Assembly: GCA_037190665.1 (NCBI GenBank)
Contig: JBBCJT010000100.1
Span: 1-50,098 of the forward strand
Source: JBBCJT01 sp037190665
Lineage (GTDB): Bacteria > Pseudomonadota > Alphaproteobacteria > Acetobacterales > Acetobacteraceae
Length of the DNA stretch: 50,098 nt
Direction of reading: 5' to 3'
Part shown: positions 15,453 to 24,458 of the stretch, piece by piece
Position numbering within the stretch: the stretch's first letter is position 1
Layout: the number at the start of each line of letters is the position of its first letter
Made by a program: the position numbers and the translations under genes
The notes under the pieces: generated by a model
The model's database searches: none
Told to the model about the DNA's origin: nothing
Seen by the model: the letters and a program-made list of their open reading frames with translations, nothing else

Positions 15453-16877
15453 ATGCCGCATGAGAAGCCTTGGCAGCTTTCCGCCACCGCACTGGCCGCG
15501 GCGTTCCGCGCCGGCACGCTGCGCCCGAGCGAGGCGCTCTCTTCCATCCTGGCGCAGATCGACGCGGTAAACCCCGTCCTCAACGCCTTTGCCCAGCTCG
15601 ACCGGGACGGCGCGCGAACCGCCGCGACGGAGTCTGACGCCCGGTTCGCCGCCGGGACACCGCGCGGCGCCTTCGACGGCGTGCCCGTCAGCATCAAGGA
15701 CAACATTACCGTGGCCGGGCTGCGGTGCGCCTGGGGTACCGAGGTCTTTCGCGACTACGTGCCCGAAGCGGACGAGACACCGGTCGCGCGGTTGCGCGCG
15801 CAAGGTGCGGTGATCCTGGGCAAGACGAATGTTCCGGAGTTCACCATGGGCCGGGGCAACACCCACACCGCGTTGTTCGGCACGACCCGCAATCCCTGGA
15901 ACCCGGCGCTCACTCCCGGCTCCTCGTCCGGTGGGGCGGTCGCGGCGGTGTCGTCAGGCATGGGGCCGGTTGCGCTGGGCACGGATGGGGGCGGTTCGAT
16001 CCGGCGGCCTGCGTCCTATTGCGGTCTGCTCGGACTGAAACCTTCCGCCGGCCGCGTCGCGCGCCGCAACGGGCTGCCGATCCTCCTGCATGATGCCGAG
16101 GTCATCGGGCCGATCACCCGGACGGTGGATGATCTCGCGATGATGCTCGCCGCCATTCAGGGCCCGCTGGACGAGGACCGCAACTCCCTCTTCTTCGATG
16201 CGGCGGAAGCCGAACCACCGGCGCCCACGGGCCTGCGCATCCTCTACGTGCCGCGCTTCGGCGACTGGGAGGTGGAGGAGCCGATAGCGGTCTCCTGCGC
16301 GCAGGCGGCACGCAACCTTGCCGCACTCGGCCATCATGTCGAGCAGGGAACGCTGCCGGCGGATCTGTCGCTGTTCGAACAGCACTGGCCAAAGATCGGC
16401 GCCGCCGGTCTGGCCTGGCTGCTGCGCGACAAGGACTGGGAAGGGCGGATCGACGCGCTCTACGCGGAGATGGTGCGCCGGGGGCAGGGACTCACCGCCT
16501 CGGACTATCAGGACGCGCTGGCCGCCTTCCGCGAGATCTACGCCCAGTTCGCCCGGTTCTTCCGGGACTACGACCTGATGATGACGCCGAGCGCGGGCGC
16601 GTTGCCCTGGAAGGCCGAAGAGGGGGCACCTCCCTATCACCGGGCTTTCACCGGCATCGTCAACATGGCGAGCCTGCCCGGGATCACGATCCCGGCCGAT
16701 CCGTCCCCGGAGGGGCTGCCGATCGGCTTCCAACTCGTGGGGCCCTTCGGTGCGGACTGGCGCCTCGTGGCCGTGGCGCGGCAGTACGAGGCCGCGTATC
16801 CATGGGCGGACCGTTGGCCGGCGCTGTCCACGCAATCTCCCGCATCCACCTCCGGGCACCTGTCTCGGTCAGCCTGA
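15453..16877 (+). CDS. Amidase-signature family amidase
   Basis: The 474-residue protein has the full Ser-cisSer-Lys triad of the amidase signature family: Lys82 in GVPVSIKDNI, cis-Ser158 in PGSSSGGAVAAVSSG and the nucleophile Ser182 in GTDGGGSIRRPA. The C-terminal region with the MMTPSAGALPW block, GIVNMASLPGITIP and GLPIGFQLVGPFG is also typical. These enzymes hydrolyse carboxamides to acids and ammonia, or act as GatA in the tRNA amidotransferase. No GatB/GatC genes are nearby, so a catabolic amidase is favoured. The ATG at 15453 follows ACGGAG at good spacing; a GTG at 15420 would add 11 residues. The gene is divergent from the cysteine-less racemase homologue and followed after 137 bp by the ROK-like kinase. 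Confidence 0.93.
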   Translation: MPHEKPWQLSATALAAAFRAGTLRPSEALSSILAQIDAVNPVLNAFAQLDRDGARTAATESDARFAAGTPRGAFDGVPVSIKDNITVAGLRCAWGTEVFRDYVPEADETPVARLRAQGAVILGKTNVPEFTMGRGNTHTALFGTTRNPWNPALTPGSSSGGAVAAVSSGMGPVALGTDGGGSIRRPASYCGLLGLKPSAGRVARRNGLPILLHDAEVIGPITRTVDDLAMMLAAIQGPLDEDRNSLFFDAAEAEPPAPTGLRILYVPRFGDWEVEEPIAVSCAQAARNLAALGHHVEQGTLPADLSLFEQHWPKIGAAGLAWLLRDKDWEGRIDALYAEMVRRGQGLTASDYQDALAAFREIYAQFARFFRDYDLMMTPSAGALPWKAEEGAPPYHRAFTGIVNMASLPGITIPADPSPEGLPIGFQLVGPFGADWRLVAVARQYEAAYPWADRWPALSTQSPASTSGHLSRSA

Positions 16878-17014
16878 GAACGGCGGCTGGCGGGGAGTTA
16901 TAGGCACCGCAGGACCAGAAAACGCCCGAGCGAGGCATCAGGTCTCACGCACGGGTCAACCGAAAGCCGGGCAGCAGCGTTCAATCCCCCAGCCAGAGGG
17001 AAAGTGAGCCACCC

Positions 17015-18067
17015 ATGTCCGGCCAAGCCGCTGCACCGCCCGTCGCCGGACACGGCGCAGCCACGCTCACCAGCGTCACCGTCGATGCGTACAACGCCGA
17101 GCTGCGCGACAAGGAGGGGTTCCTCGGCGATCGTGCCAGCAAGCGCGCTTTCTGGGCCATCCTGGACGAGTGGCGCGATCGCCTGCGCGAGCTCGGCGAC
17201 GACGACCCGCTGGGGGAGGCGCCGACCGAGGAGATTTCCAAGCGCAGGCTGGAAAAGCTGTTGCAGGACGAGCGGCCGGAAGCGGCCGCCCTGGTCCACA
17301 GCGTGGTCGAGGAGTTCGCGCAGGAGCTGGCCGGTGTCATCCGGCGCTTCCTCAGGCTCAAAGGCTGGAAGGACACGGAGCGCATCGCCGTTGGCGGCGG
17401 GATGAGCGGCAGTCGGATAGGCCATCTGGCAATCGGCCGCGCCTCGTTGCTGCTTAAGGCAGAGGCGTTGGGCGTGGAACTGGTGCCCATCACCCACGAT
17501 CCGGACGAGGCGGCCCTGATCGGTGCGGCGCACCTGGCGCCCAGTTGGATATTCGCCGGTCACGACAGCCTCCTGGCGGTGGACATCGGCGGCACGAACA
17601 TCCGCGTCGGCATCGTGAACCTCAACCTCAAGAAGAAGGGCTTCCTGCAGGCCAGCGTGGCGGGGTTGGAGGTCTGGGCCCATGCGGAGGAGAAGCCGGG
17701 CCGCGAGGAAGCTGTGGAGCGGATCGCGGCCATGTTGCAGGCCATGGTCGCCAAGGCCGAGGCGGAGAAGCGCACCCTCGCGCCCTTCATCGGCATCGGT
17801 TGTCCCGGGATCATCGAGGAGGACGGCTCCATCGACAGGGGCGGTCAGAATCTTCCCGGCAACTGGGAGAGCAGCCGTTTCAACCTGCCTCGCGCATTGA
17901 TCGAGCACCTGCCGGAGATCGGAGGCCATGCGACAGCGGCGCTGATGCACAACGATGCGGTGCTGCAGGGGTTGAGTGAGATTCCGAACATGCAGGATGT
18001 GAAGCGGTGGGGCGTGCTGACGATCGGCACGGGGCTCGGCAATGCGCGGTTCACGAACCGGAAGTGA
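17015..18067 (+). CDS. ROK-like sugar kinase with apparently circularly permuted domain order
   Basis: The 350-residue protein contains the nucleotide and sugar motifs of ROK kinases, but in a rearranged order. A standard ROK protein runs DIGGT (phosphate 1), GxPG, ENDA, GTGxG (phosphate 2), a zinc motif, then GGG and a DAALLGAA-like helix at the C-terminus. Here VGGGMSGSRIG (126-136) and DEAALIGAAHLA (164-175) come first, and LLAVDIGGTNIRVGI (186-200), IGIGCPGIIEEDG (259-271), HNDAV (312-316, with the catalytic Asp314) and LTIGTGLGNA (335-344) follow, with the stop only six codons later. The zinc-binding GH-x-CxCG-xxGC motif is not present. The arrangement is consistent with a circular permutation in the loop after phosphate 2, with the N-terminal 120 residues supplying helices. 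The substrate is probably a hexose or hexosamine. I cannot tell whether the form is a known subfamily. Confidence 0.8.
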   Translation: MSGQAAAPPVAGHGAATLTSVTVDAYNAELRDKEGFLGDRASKRAFWAILDEWRDRLRELGDDDPLGEAPTEEISKRRLEKLLQDERPEAAALVHSVVEEFAQELAGVIRRFLRLKGWKDTERIAVGGGMSGSRIGHLAIGRASLLLKAEALGVELVPITHDPDEAALIGAAHLAPSWIFAGHDSLLAVDIGGTNIRVGIVNLNLKKKGFLQASVAGLEVWAHAEEKPGREEAVERIAAMLQAMVAKAEAEKRTLAPFIGIGCPGIIEEDGSIDRGGQNLPGNWESSRFNLPRALIEHLPEIGGHATAALMHNDAVLQGLSEIPNMQDVKRWGVLTIGTGLGNARFTNRK

Positions 18068-18253
18068 GAGCGGGGGAGGGGCCTCCGCAAAACTCCCCAT
18101 GCCATCGCGCCAGAAGTGCCAGTGGCTTGCCATCGCACGATTGGTTTGACCGACGTGTGCGCCTTATGGGGACGTGGGCGATTCCCTATGCCGCAAAATC
18201 GGCATTCCCAGCGGCGCTTGATGTCTCCATCTGATCCGCAGCGACTCTTGGCG

Positions 18254-18284
18254 TGGGATGACTGCTGCGCGCAGCGAATTCCCA
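18254..18284. terminator. Candidate hairpin between convergent kinase and EAL genes
   Basis: Outer arms TGGGA (18254-18258) and TCCCA (18280-18284) enclose a 12-bp perfect palindrome GCTGCGCGCAGC (18264-18275). It lies in the 286-bp gap between two convergent stop codons (18067 and 18354). No T-tract follows, so terminator function is only suggested by position. The rest of this gap holds nothing I recognise. Confidence 0.35.
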
Positions 18285-18353
18285 GGCCAGCGCGCGAGGA
18301 GATGGAAGTGCCGACGAAGTAAGGGCCTCACCGCGGCATGTTTGAATCGTCGT

Positions 18354-20063
18354 TCAGCTCGAAGAGGCGGTATCCAGCCCGAGCAACACGGGCGCCATGG
18401 ACGGCAACACTGGCTTCGGAAGGGGGCGTCCCAGAAGGAAGCCCTGCAGCTCCGTGCATCCCATATCTCGGAGAGCCTGCAATTGACCGTGTCCCTCCAC
18501 CCCCTCTGCGGTGATGGGAATGTCCAACGCCCGGCCAAGGCCGAGAATGGCCCGAACGATGGCGACCGATCGCGTATCGGTCTCGAGTTTTGCGATGAAT
18601 CCCCTGTCGATCTTGATGCGGTCGAACTGAAAATTCCTCAAGGTCGCCAAAGAGGCCCAGCCAGCGCCGAAATCGTCCAGCGCAAGATGTACGCCCAGGG
18701 ATTTGAGGCGGGAGAATATAGCGGAGACCCGTTCTGAATTGCCAAGCAGCGCACTCTCGGTGATCTCGATTTCCAGCCGCGAAGCGGGGAGACCTGATGC
18801 CGCAAGTGCTTGCTCGACGATGAGAGGCAGGTCGTCGTTCTCGAGCTGGAGTGGCGAGACATTCACCGAGACTTGCAGATCCCATGGCCAGGATGCCGCG
18901 GCCCGGCAGGCTTCCCGGATGGTCCACGAACCGAGTTGATTGATCAGGCCGGTCGATTCAGCGACGGGGATGAAGACATCCGGAGAGACGCTGCCCTGCC
19001 TGGGGTGTTGCCACCGCGCCAATGCTTCGAAGCCTCTGACGGCTCCATCCCGTATCGAGACCACGGGCTGATAAACAAGCGAGAGCTGCTTGCGCTCGAT
19101 CGCGTCGCGCAACCCGGCCTCGATATCCCACTCCGTCACCTGCGGCGCGAGAGCATCTCCCTCGAAGTGGCGGTATCCGTTCCGGCCCATGCGCTTGACC
19201 TTGTACAGGGCCGCGTCGGCCTTGCGCATGAGGAGTTCTGTCGCGGTTCCATCGTCCGGATAGATGCTGAAACCCACCGAGGCCGTGATGGCGATCCTGG
19301 TGGAGCCGATGGTGAACGGTCTCGCCAAGGCAGCATTGATCCGGCGCGCCAGGCCGAATGCCGAACGGACCTGATGAATACTGGCTTGCACCACACAGAA
19401 CTCGTTCCCTCCCAGGCGGGCAGCCGTGTCGCCAGACCGGACCAGGCGTAACAGGCGTTTCCCGACCATGCGGAGCAATGCATCGCCAATTGCGTGCCCA
19501 TGCTGGTCGTTGACTTCCTTGAATCCGTCGAGGTCGATCAGCAGCAACGAAACCTTGGCGTCGGTCTGTTTCGCGGCCTCTATGGCCTTGGCCAGGTGCT
19601 GACCGAGGCTGGTCCGGTTCGCCAGGTTCGTAAGTGGATCGTGCTCAGCCAGGTAGCGCGCCCGCGCTTCGGATTCGCGAAAGCGCGTCACGTCGGAGAT
19701 CACGCCGAGGAGAAACGTCTCTGTGCCGTGCTCCGTCGGCAGAGTGATCAGCCGCTTCTTGGTCAGAATGACGCGGAGCGAGCCGTGGCCGTCGGTGATC
19801 ACCTCTTCGTTCTCGACGGGCTGCCCCGTGGAGAACACATCGTTGTCAGTGCGCCAGAATATCTTTGCCTGTTCTTTTGGAACATGGCGACCGACAGGAT
19901 GATTGAGGATTTCGTCGCGATGACATCCAATCAGCTCGCAGTATGCATCGTTGACGACAACGCTTCTGTGCTGCCGATCCGTCAGGAAGATTGGGTTTGG
20001 AATTGAATTGAGTATCGCCTGCAGAGCGTCAGGCGTGGCCAGGATATCTGATTTCGACAGCAC
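18354..20063 (-). CDS. PAS-GGDEF-EAL cyclic-di-GMP protein with degenerate GGNEF site
   Basis: The 569-residue protein has a PAS domain (about 12-125; IPNPIFLTDRQHRSVVVNDA), a GGDEF domain (about 135-300; DPLTNLANR, LLLIDLDGFKEVND) and an EAL domain (about 315-560). The GGDEF active-site motif reads LGGNEF (Asn220 replaces the metal-binding acidic residue), while the upstream RxxD inhibitory site is kept (RSGD 209-212). The EAL domain has EAL itself (346-348), ESALL, ALDDFGAGWASL, IKIDRGFI, AEGVE and QGFLLGRP, the expected metal and catalytic positions. I infer a phosphodiesterase that breaks c-di-GMP, with the GGDEF part acting as a regulatory GTP- or product-binding module and PAS sensing a small ligand. 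No membrane segment or signal peptide is seen, so it is cytosolic. The start is GTG after a GGGAGGGAG element. Confidence 0.93.
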   Translation of the reverse strand: MLSKSDILATPDALQAILNSIPNPIFLTDRQHRSVVVNDAYCELIGCHRDEILNHPVGRHVPKEQAKIFWRTDNDVFSTGQPVENEEVITDGHGSLRVILTKKRLITLPTEHGTETFLLGVISDVTRFRESEARARYLAEHDPLTNLANRTSLGQHLAKAIEAAKQTDAKVSLLLIDLDGFKEVNDQHGHAIGDALLRMVGKRLLRLVRSGDTAARLGGNEFCVVQASIHQVRSAFGLARRINAALARPFTIGSTRIAITASVGFSIYPDDGTATELLMRKADAALYKVKRMGRNGYRHFEGDALAPQVTEWDIEAGLRDAIERKQLSLVYQPVVSIRDGAVRGFEALARWQHPRQGSVSPDVFIPVAESTGLINQLGSWTIREACRAAASWPWDLQVSVNVSPLQLENDDLPLIVEQALAASGLPASRLEIEITESALLGNSERVSAIFSRLKSLGVHLALDDFGAGWASLATLRNFQFDRIKIDRGFIAKLETDTRSVAIVRAILGLGRALDIPITAEGVEGHGQLQALRDMGCTELQGFLLGRPLPKPVLPSMAPVLLGLDTASSS

Positions 20064-20518
20064 GGTACCCTGGCTCCCTCCCGCAAGGCAGGACTCTGTT
20101 TAACGGGAATAAATCGCCCGAGTTTCGCGCTCTCCAGAAATACTTGGAAGAATCGCCAGTAAAAATTGCAAATACCTCCCGCAGGCCATCTTGGACCCGG
20201 TTAATACTGTACACCTGCGCTTCAACGCATTCTGCGTCGTTCCAGCCTCTAGGCCATCGCTGCACTCTCGTTCCGATTGTAAAATGTCCCTCTCAGGACA
20301 CCATTATGGATAATTCTGGCAAAATCACAATCATTGCGTGTGACGGGATGGGGAATGCCCCGTCGAAGGACGTATGACAGTATGCAATTCTTTGTAACTC
20401 TCGCCCGAAGGGAGGATGAAGATCAGGGGATGAAGAGAGTTCTTATCCGTGTCTGCGGATCTGCGCGGACGTACTTGGCGGCGGCCGAGGCAGGGCAGGT
20501 CGGATCAACCAGGCTCAG
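20064..20518. other. 455-bp intergenic region, relatively A+T-rich
   Basis: This stretch lies upstream of the PAS-GGDEF-EAL gene and downstream of the DUF1036 gene (both minus strand). It is visibly richer in A+T than the surrounding DNA (for example 20150-20220 and 20290-20400), as expected for promoter DNA. I cannot assign firm -35/-10 elements. No coding region is convincing. Confidence 0.5.
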
Positions 20519-20944
20519 CTAGTCGATGCACCTGCGTCGGGCGCCGCTTGGCGGGTTGATGTTCGTCGTGAAGTTCCGGTCGAGATCCACAGCAGCCTGC
20601 CGGAACCCTCGTGCGTCCCGGCATTGCCCCTTGCCGTTCATCTTGAACGGCGACCGGCCCACGCAGAACCTGCTGTTGCCTTCGACGCTGACGCCGCTCG
20701 ACTCCGCGCGGAAGAACACGTGGTTCGGGTCTGACGTTTCGCTGCGCAGCACGACGGTGGCGCACCCGCCGCACGCATTGAGGGTCCACCATCCTTCGGA
20801 GGTGAAGCCGCCCCTTGGATTGACGTAGGCGACGGCGACACGCATGCGATCCGCCGTCCGGTTGCAGATTGTCCAGTCGGCCTGGGCTGCTGGGATGGTG
20901 CTCAGGGTGAGGGCGCCCAGGACGCCGAGCCGGTTCCACTGCAT
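20519..20944 (-). CDS. Small secreted DUF1036-type protein
   Basis: The ATG at 20944, after a GGGAGG site, gives a 141-residue protein with a signal peptide (MQWNRLGVLGALTL... cut near AAQADW). The mature part begins ADWTICNRTADRMRVAVAYV, continues with SEGWWTLNACGGCATVVL and ends in a Cys-containing tail. That pattern (ICN-T, Y-N-GF-SEGWW-L-GC) matches the DUF1036 family, found mainly in alphaproteobacteria and of unknown function. Seven or so cysteines in the mature protein (ICN, ACGGC, FCVG, QCRD, RRCID) suggest disulfide bonds in the periplasm. The C-terminal part after QCRDARG extends beyond the usual core. It follows the SulP gene after a 336-bp gap, so it is probably transcribed separately. 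Confidence 0.75.
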   Translation of the reverse strand: MQWNRLGVLGALTLSTIPAAQADWTICNRTADRMRVAVAYVNPRGGFTSEGWWTLNACGGCATVVLRSETSDPNHVFFRAESSGVSVEGNSRFCVGRSPFKMNGKGQCRDARGFRQAAVDLDRNFTTNINPPSGARRRCID

Positions 20945-21280
20945 CTCGATCCTCCCGCTGGTGTCGGCTGATCGACGGCTTGCGAAGCCTTGCTGTGTCG
21001 CAACGAGGCCATCCAACACCGAATGGTTCATCGGAGCAGTGATCTGGTTCATCCGGACGTTGCGCAGATTTCCCCTTGCCCCGAAGAAAGGCGAAAGCCC
21101 GATGGAGCGATCTATCGTATTGATGTAGCTATGAGTCTCGGCTGAATTTTCGGGAGGCGATATCCAGAACCCGAACACCTCCCGTTTGCAGGCCCCCAGA
21201 TTCAACTGCGTGAACAGGTCCCCCCTGAGCGCAACCCCCCAGACCAGAGCCTGCGGCCCTCCCGACGAAGAAGACCTGAT
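20945..21280. other. 336-bp intergenic region upstream of DUF1036 gene
   Basis: The DUF1036 reading frame remains open through most of this stretch (to 21205), but the upstream part has no signal peptide or family similarity and is taken as non-coding. No other feature is recognised. Confidence 0.5.
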
Positions 21281-23047
21281 CTACCCGTCCTGCGTGTCGT
21301 GGGGCTCGATCCTGGCAGGTGCTGCCGCTATCGCTGCATGAAGAACGGCCTCGAGCGTCGAAGCCCGCCCTATGTCACCGACCAGTTCCGCGAACCCCTC
21401 GCGTCGCAGCAGGTCCCGCACCCGGCCATGTGCTCCTGACACAGACAGGCGGGCGCCGTGGCGTTCAGCCGCCGCATGCAGTTTCCGCAGCATCCCGACC
21501 GCGGCAAGGTCCAGGTGCGGCGCCGCGGACAGATCGCAGACCACCAGGCGCACCGTGCCCGGCGGTTGCGCGGCAAGCCGGGCGAGAACAACCTCCAGCA
21601 CGACGTCCGCATTCACGTACAGCAGCGATCCTTCCGGGCGAAAGGCGATCACGCCGGGGATCGGCTCGTTCTCCGGATGGCGCGCGATGTCGCTGTACCG
21701 GGTCGTGCCTGGTACGCGGCCGAGAAAGGCCACATGCGGTCGGCTTGCCTGAACCAGCAGGATCAGCACGGAAACCAACGCCGCTAGCAGGATGCCCTGC
21801 AGGATGCCGAACAGCAGCACGCCCGCGAGTGCGACAGCCGCCGCCGCGAAATCGGGACGGCTCACGCGCCAGAGGCGGATCAGCGCCGGGACGTCTATCA
21901 GCCCGGCTACCGCCGCGAGCACCACCGCGGCCAGCACTGCCTTCGGCAGGTCCGCCAGCAACCCGGTCAGGAACATCAGGCAGAAGCCGAGCGCCGCGGA
22001 GGCAACGACGAGCGTGAGCGGCGTGCGAGAGCCGGCCTTCTCCGCTACCGCGGACTGCGACAAGCCGCCGGCAACAGGGTAGCCTTGCCCGATCCCCGCC
22101 ATCAGGTTCGCCGCGCCGATGCCGAGGAATTCCTGCCGCGGGTCGAGCGCGTAGCCATGCTTCTCGGCGAAGCCCCGCCCGGCGGAGACCCCTTCGATAT
22201 AGGCCAGCAGAAGGATGCCGGCCGCGAGCGGGAAGATGCCCTCCACATCCGACAGGCGGAGCGAGGGCAGTGCGATCTGCGGAAGTCCGGCGGGGATGTT
22301 CCCCGTCACGCGCACACCCAGATCAGGCAGGCCGAAGACCCCGGCCACCAGGATCGCCAGCACCACCACGCCGAGCGCGACCGGCCGCCCCGGCAGCCGC
22401 CGGCCGCCCGCAACCAATAGTGCAAGTCCGATCAGCCCGACCGTGAGCGTTAACACGCTGAGTCCCGGCAACTGTCCGATCAGCAGGACCAGCCGTTCGA
22501 TCACGTTCTGCCCGCCGCCCGGGACGCCGAACAGCGCCGGCAGCTGCGTCACGGCGATGGTGATGCCCGCGCCCGCCTTGAAGCCGATGAGGATGCTGTC
22601 GCTGATCAGCTTCGTGAGCACGCTGAGCCGCAGCGCCCAGGAGAGGAGGCACAGAACCGCCACCGCAAAGGCGGCGAGGCTCGCGATCGCCGCGTAGCGC
22701 GCCATATCGCCGCCGGCCATGGCGCCGACATTCACCACCAACATCAGGGAGATCGCGGAGGTCGGCCCGATCGCGAGGTGCCGTGACGAACCGAGCAGCG
22801 CGTAGCCGATCCCCCCCAGCATGTAGCCATAGACGCCCACCTGCGGCGGCAGGCCCGCGAGCGTGGCGTAGGCAAGAGCCACCGGCAGGGCGTAGGCCGC
22901 AAGCGTAATGCCTGCGATCAGGTCGCCGTGAAGCGACTGCAGAGAATAGCCCCGGAGCCACTGCAGGGGCGGGAAGAGTCGCCGCGCAGCGTTGCGGTGA
23001 GGGGGCGGCTGCGCGGTCTCCTCTCCCGTCATCGGTCCTGCTCCCAT
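21281..23047 (-). CDS. SulP-family anion transporter with STAS domain
   Basis: The 588-residue protein shows the SulP plan. A short cytosolic N-terminus leads to GDLIAGITLAAYALPVALAYATLAGLPPQ, the conserved first membrane region, then many hydrophobic segments, with HLAIGPTSAISLM and FLGIGAANLMAGIGQGYPVAGGLSQSA as signature blocks. A C-terminal STAS domain of about 110 residues follows the membrane part (YVNADVVLEVVLARLAAQ, VVCDLSAAPHLDLAAVGML). SulP proteins carry sulfate, bicarbonate, dicarboxylates or related anions across the inner membrane, and the STAS domain regulates them. An ATG at 23032, five codons inside, is an alternative start; neither has a clear ribosome-binding site. No carbonic anhydrase or sulfate genes adjoin it, so the anion is not indicated by context. 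Confidence 0.93.
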   Translation of the reverse strand: MGAGPMTGEETAQPPPHRNAARRLFPPLQWLRGYSLQSLHGDLIAGITLAAYALPVALAYATLAGLPPQVGVYGYMLGGIGYALLGSSRHLAIGPTSAISLMLVVNVGAMAGGDMARYAAIASLAAFAVAVLCLLSWALRLSVLTKLISDSILIGFKAGAGITIAVTQLPALFGVPGGGQNVIERLVLLIGQLPGLSVLTLTVGLIGLALLVAGGRRLPGRPVALGVVVLAILVAGVFGLPDLGVRVTGNIPAGLPQIALPSLRLSDVEGIFPLAAGILLLAYIEGVSAGRGFAEKHGYALDPRQEFLGIGAANLMAGIGQGYPVAGGLSQSAVAEKAGSRTPLTLVVASAALGFCLMFLTGLLADLPKAVLAAVVLAAVAGLIDVPALIRLWRVSRPDFAAAAVALAGVLLFGILQGILLAALVSVLILLVQASRPHVAFLGRVPGTTRYSDIARHPENEPIPGVIAFRPEGSLLYVNADVVLEVVLARLAAQPPGTVRLVVCDLSAAPHLDLAAVGMLRKLHAAAERHGARLSVSGAHGRVRDLLRREGFAELVGDIGRASTLEAVLHAAIAAAPARIEPHDTQDG

Positions 23048-23690
23048 GGCTGGACTTCTTCAGCGCTTCCGAAGACCGCTTCAGTCCCTGCAATCGGCAA
23101 GTGTAGGCGAAAGAGCCTGCAACGATAGGGATGTGATGGTGTAGCCTCTGGCGAGGCGCAGTCACGACGGCACATTATGCCCCGCTTGGCTCACAGGGGC
23201 TGGCGCGTCTCAAGCAGCCTGCCGTCGGTGCGGTATCGATGCCGGCGCCGGTATCCTTGAGCAGGGCTGGGGTGACCCCGAAGTGTATGTGACCGATCCG
23301 ACCGGCAGCCACATCCGGTTTCAGTCTGCCTGGCAGCCACGCGGGCGGCATCAACGGTTGCGCGACCAGCGTTCGGCGCGGCTGTCGGGCGTTCAGCCAG
23401 CCGTCTGCCTATCGCAGATCCGTTGCGACTTCCCTTGCTCCGGGTGCGCCTTGCCATCGGGAGGGTGCAGACCTGCAGCGCGAGGAAGTTGGATTCCAGC
23501 GATGCTGAACGGGGGTTACAGACTCCCTCGCTTTCGCCCAGAATCCGCTGTTGGAAGCAGGCGTTGCCGTGTCACCGGGACCTGCATCTGGCGACGATGG
23601 CAAGGGCTGGTGCTGGCCGCTGGCGAGGAGCACCCGGAACCAGCCCCTGATCGGCTTGTCGGGTTTCCTGAGGCGTTGGTTGGAAGAGCG
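23048..23690. other. 643-bp divergent intergenic region containing a probable gene remnant
   Basis: This region separates the divergent SulP and SDR genes. It holds a probable VOC-family remnant at 23241-23333. The rest shows no recognisable gene, although the SDR frame remains open back to 23283. Promoters for both flanking genes should lie here. Confidence 0.5.
23241..23333 (+). pseudogene. Possible VOC/glyoxalase-family C-terminal remnant
   Basis: In one plus frame this stretch reads GILEQGWGDPEVYVTDPTGS followed by HIRFQSAW. This resembles the last strands of vicinal-oxygen-chelate proteins, where WG-x-x-E-x-x-V-x-DP-x-G-x-x-(I/L)-x-F carries the metal-binding Glu. No upstream start or N-terminal half is visible and the frame continues without further similarity, so it would be a decayed fragment. 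The match is short and could be chance. Confidence 0.4.
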
Positions 23691-24458
23691 ATGCAGCAAA
23701 CACACGACCCATTCCGAATCGACGGCACCGTTGCCGTGATCACCGGCGGCGCGCGCGGGATTGGCCGGGCGACGGCCGAGGCCTTCCTGCGGGCCGGGGC
23801 CAGCGTCCATCTGCTCGATCGGGACGGGGACGAGGTAGCAGCCTGCGCCGCAGCCCTGGGGAGCAACTGTCATGGCCATCAGCTCGACGTGACCGATGAA
23901 CCGGCCGTCGACGCGATTTTCGACAGGATCAGGCTGAGCGAAGGTCGCATGGACATTCTGGTCAACAACGCCGGCACTGCCATCCGCCGGCCGACGACGG
24001 AGCTGTCGCTCGGCGACTGGCAGCGCGTCGTCGACGTGAACATGACCGGATGCTTCCTGTGCGCCCGCACGGCCGGTCGCGTGATGACCGCGCAAGGCTC
24101 CGGCGCCATCATCAACGTCGCTTCAATCATGGGGCTTTCGGGCGGAGGGCTCTACCCGAACATCTCCTACCAGACCACCAAAGGCGCCATCGTCAACATG
24201 ACGCGGGCACTTGCGGTCGAATGGGCATCGAGGGGTATCCGGGTGAATGCCGTTGCTCCGACCTGGGTCGAGACCGACTTCATTGCGGGCCTCAAGAACG
24301 ATCCGGAGTTCGTGCCCGCGGTGGAAAGGCTGACCCCGGCAAAGCGCCTGGCGAAGCCGGACGAGGTCGCCAACGCGATCCTCTTCCTCGCCAGCCCCGC
24401 AGCATCGATGGTCATAGGCCACGTGTTGGCCGTTGATGGGGGGTTCCTCGCGCAATGA
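23691..24458 (+). CDS. Short-chain dehydrogenase/reductase (classical SDR)
   Basis: The 255-residue protein has all classical SDR elements: the cofactor loop TGGARGIG near residues 19-26 with Asp after strand 2 (HLLDRDGD), which favours NAD(H) over NADP(H), then LDVTD, NNAG, a VASIMGLSGGG catalytic-Ser region and the YQTTK active-site Tyr/Lys, ending in VLAVDGGFLAQ. The ATG at 23691 follows GGAAGAG; the longer open frame upstream is not part of the family. It reduces or oxidises a carbonyl/alcohol on an unknown small substrate; many close relatives act on sugars or sugar acids. It stands alone, divergent from SulP and about 435 bp from the tRNA gene, with no metabolic neighbours to suggest its pathway. 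Confidence 0.93.
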   Translation: MQQTHDPFRIDGTVAVITGGARGIGRATAEAFLRAGASVHLLDRDGDEVAACAAALGSNCHGHQLDVTDEPAVDAIFDRIRLSEGRMDILVNNAGTAIRRPTTELSLGDWQRVVDVNMTGCFLCARTAGRVMTAQGSGAIINVASIMGLSGGGLYPNISYQTTKGAIVNMTRALAVEWASRGIRVNAVAPTWVETDFIAGLKNDPEFVPAVERLTPAKRLAKPDEVANAILFLASPAASMVIGHVLAVDGGFLAQ

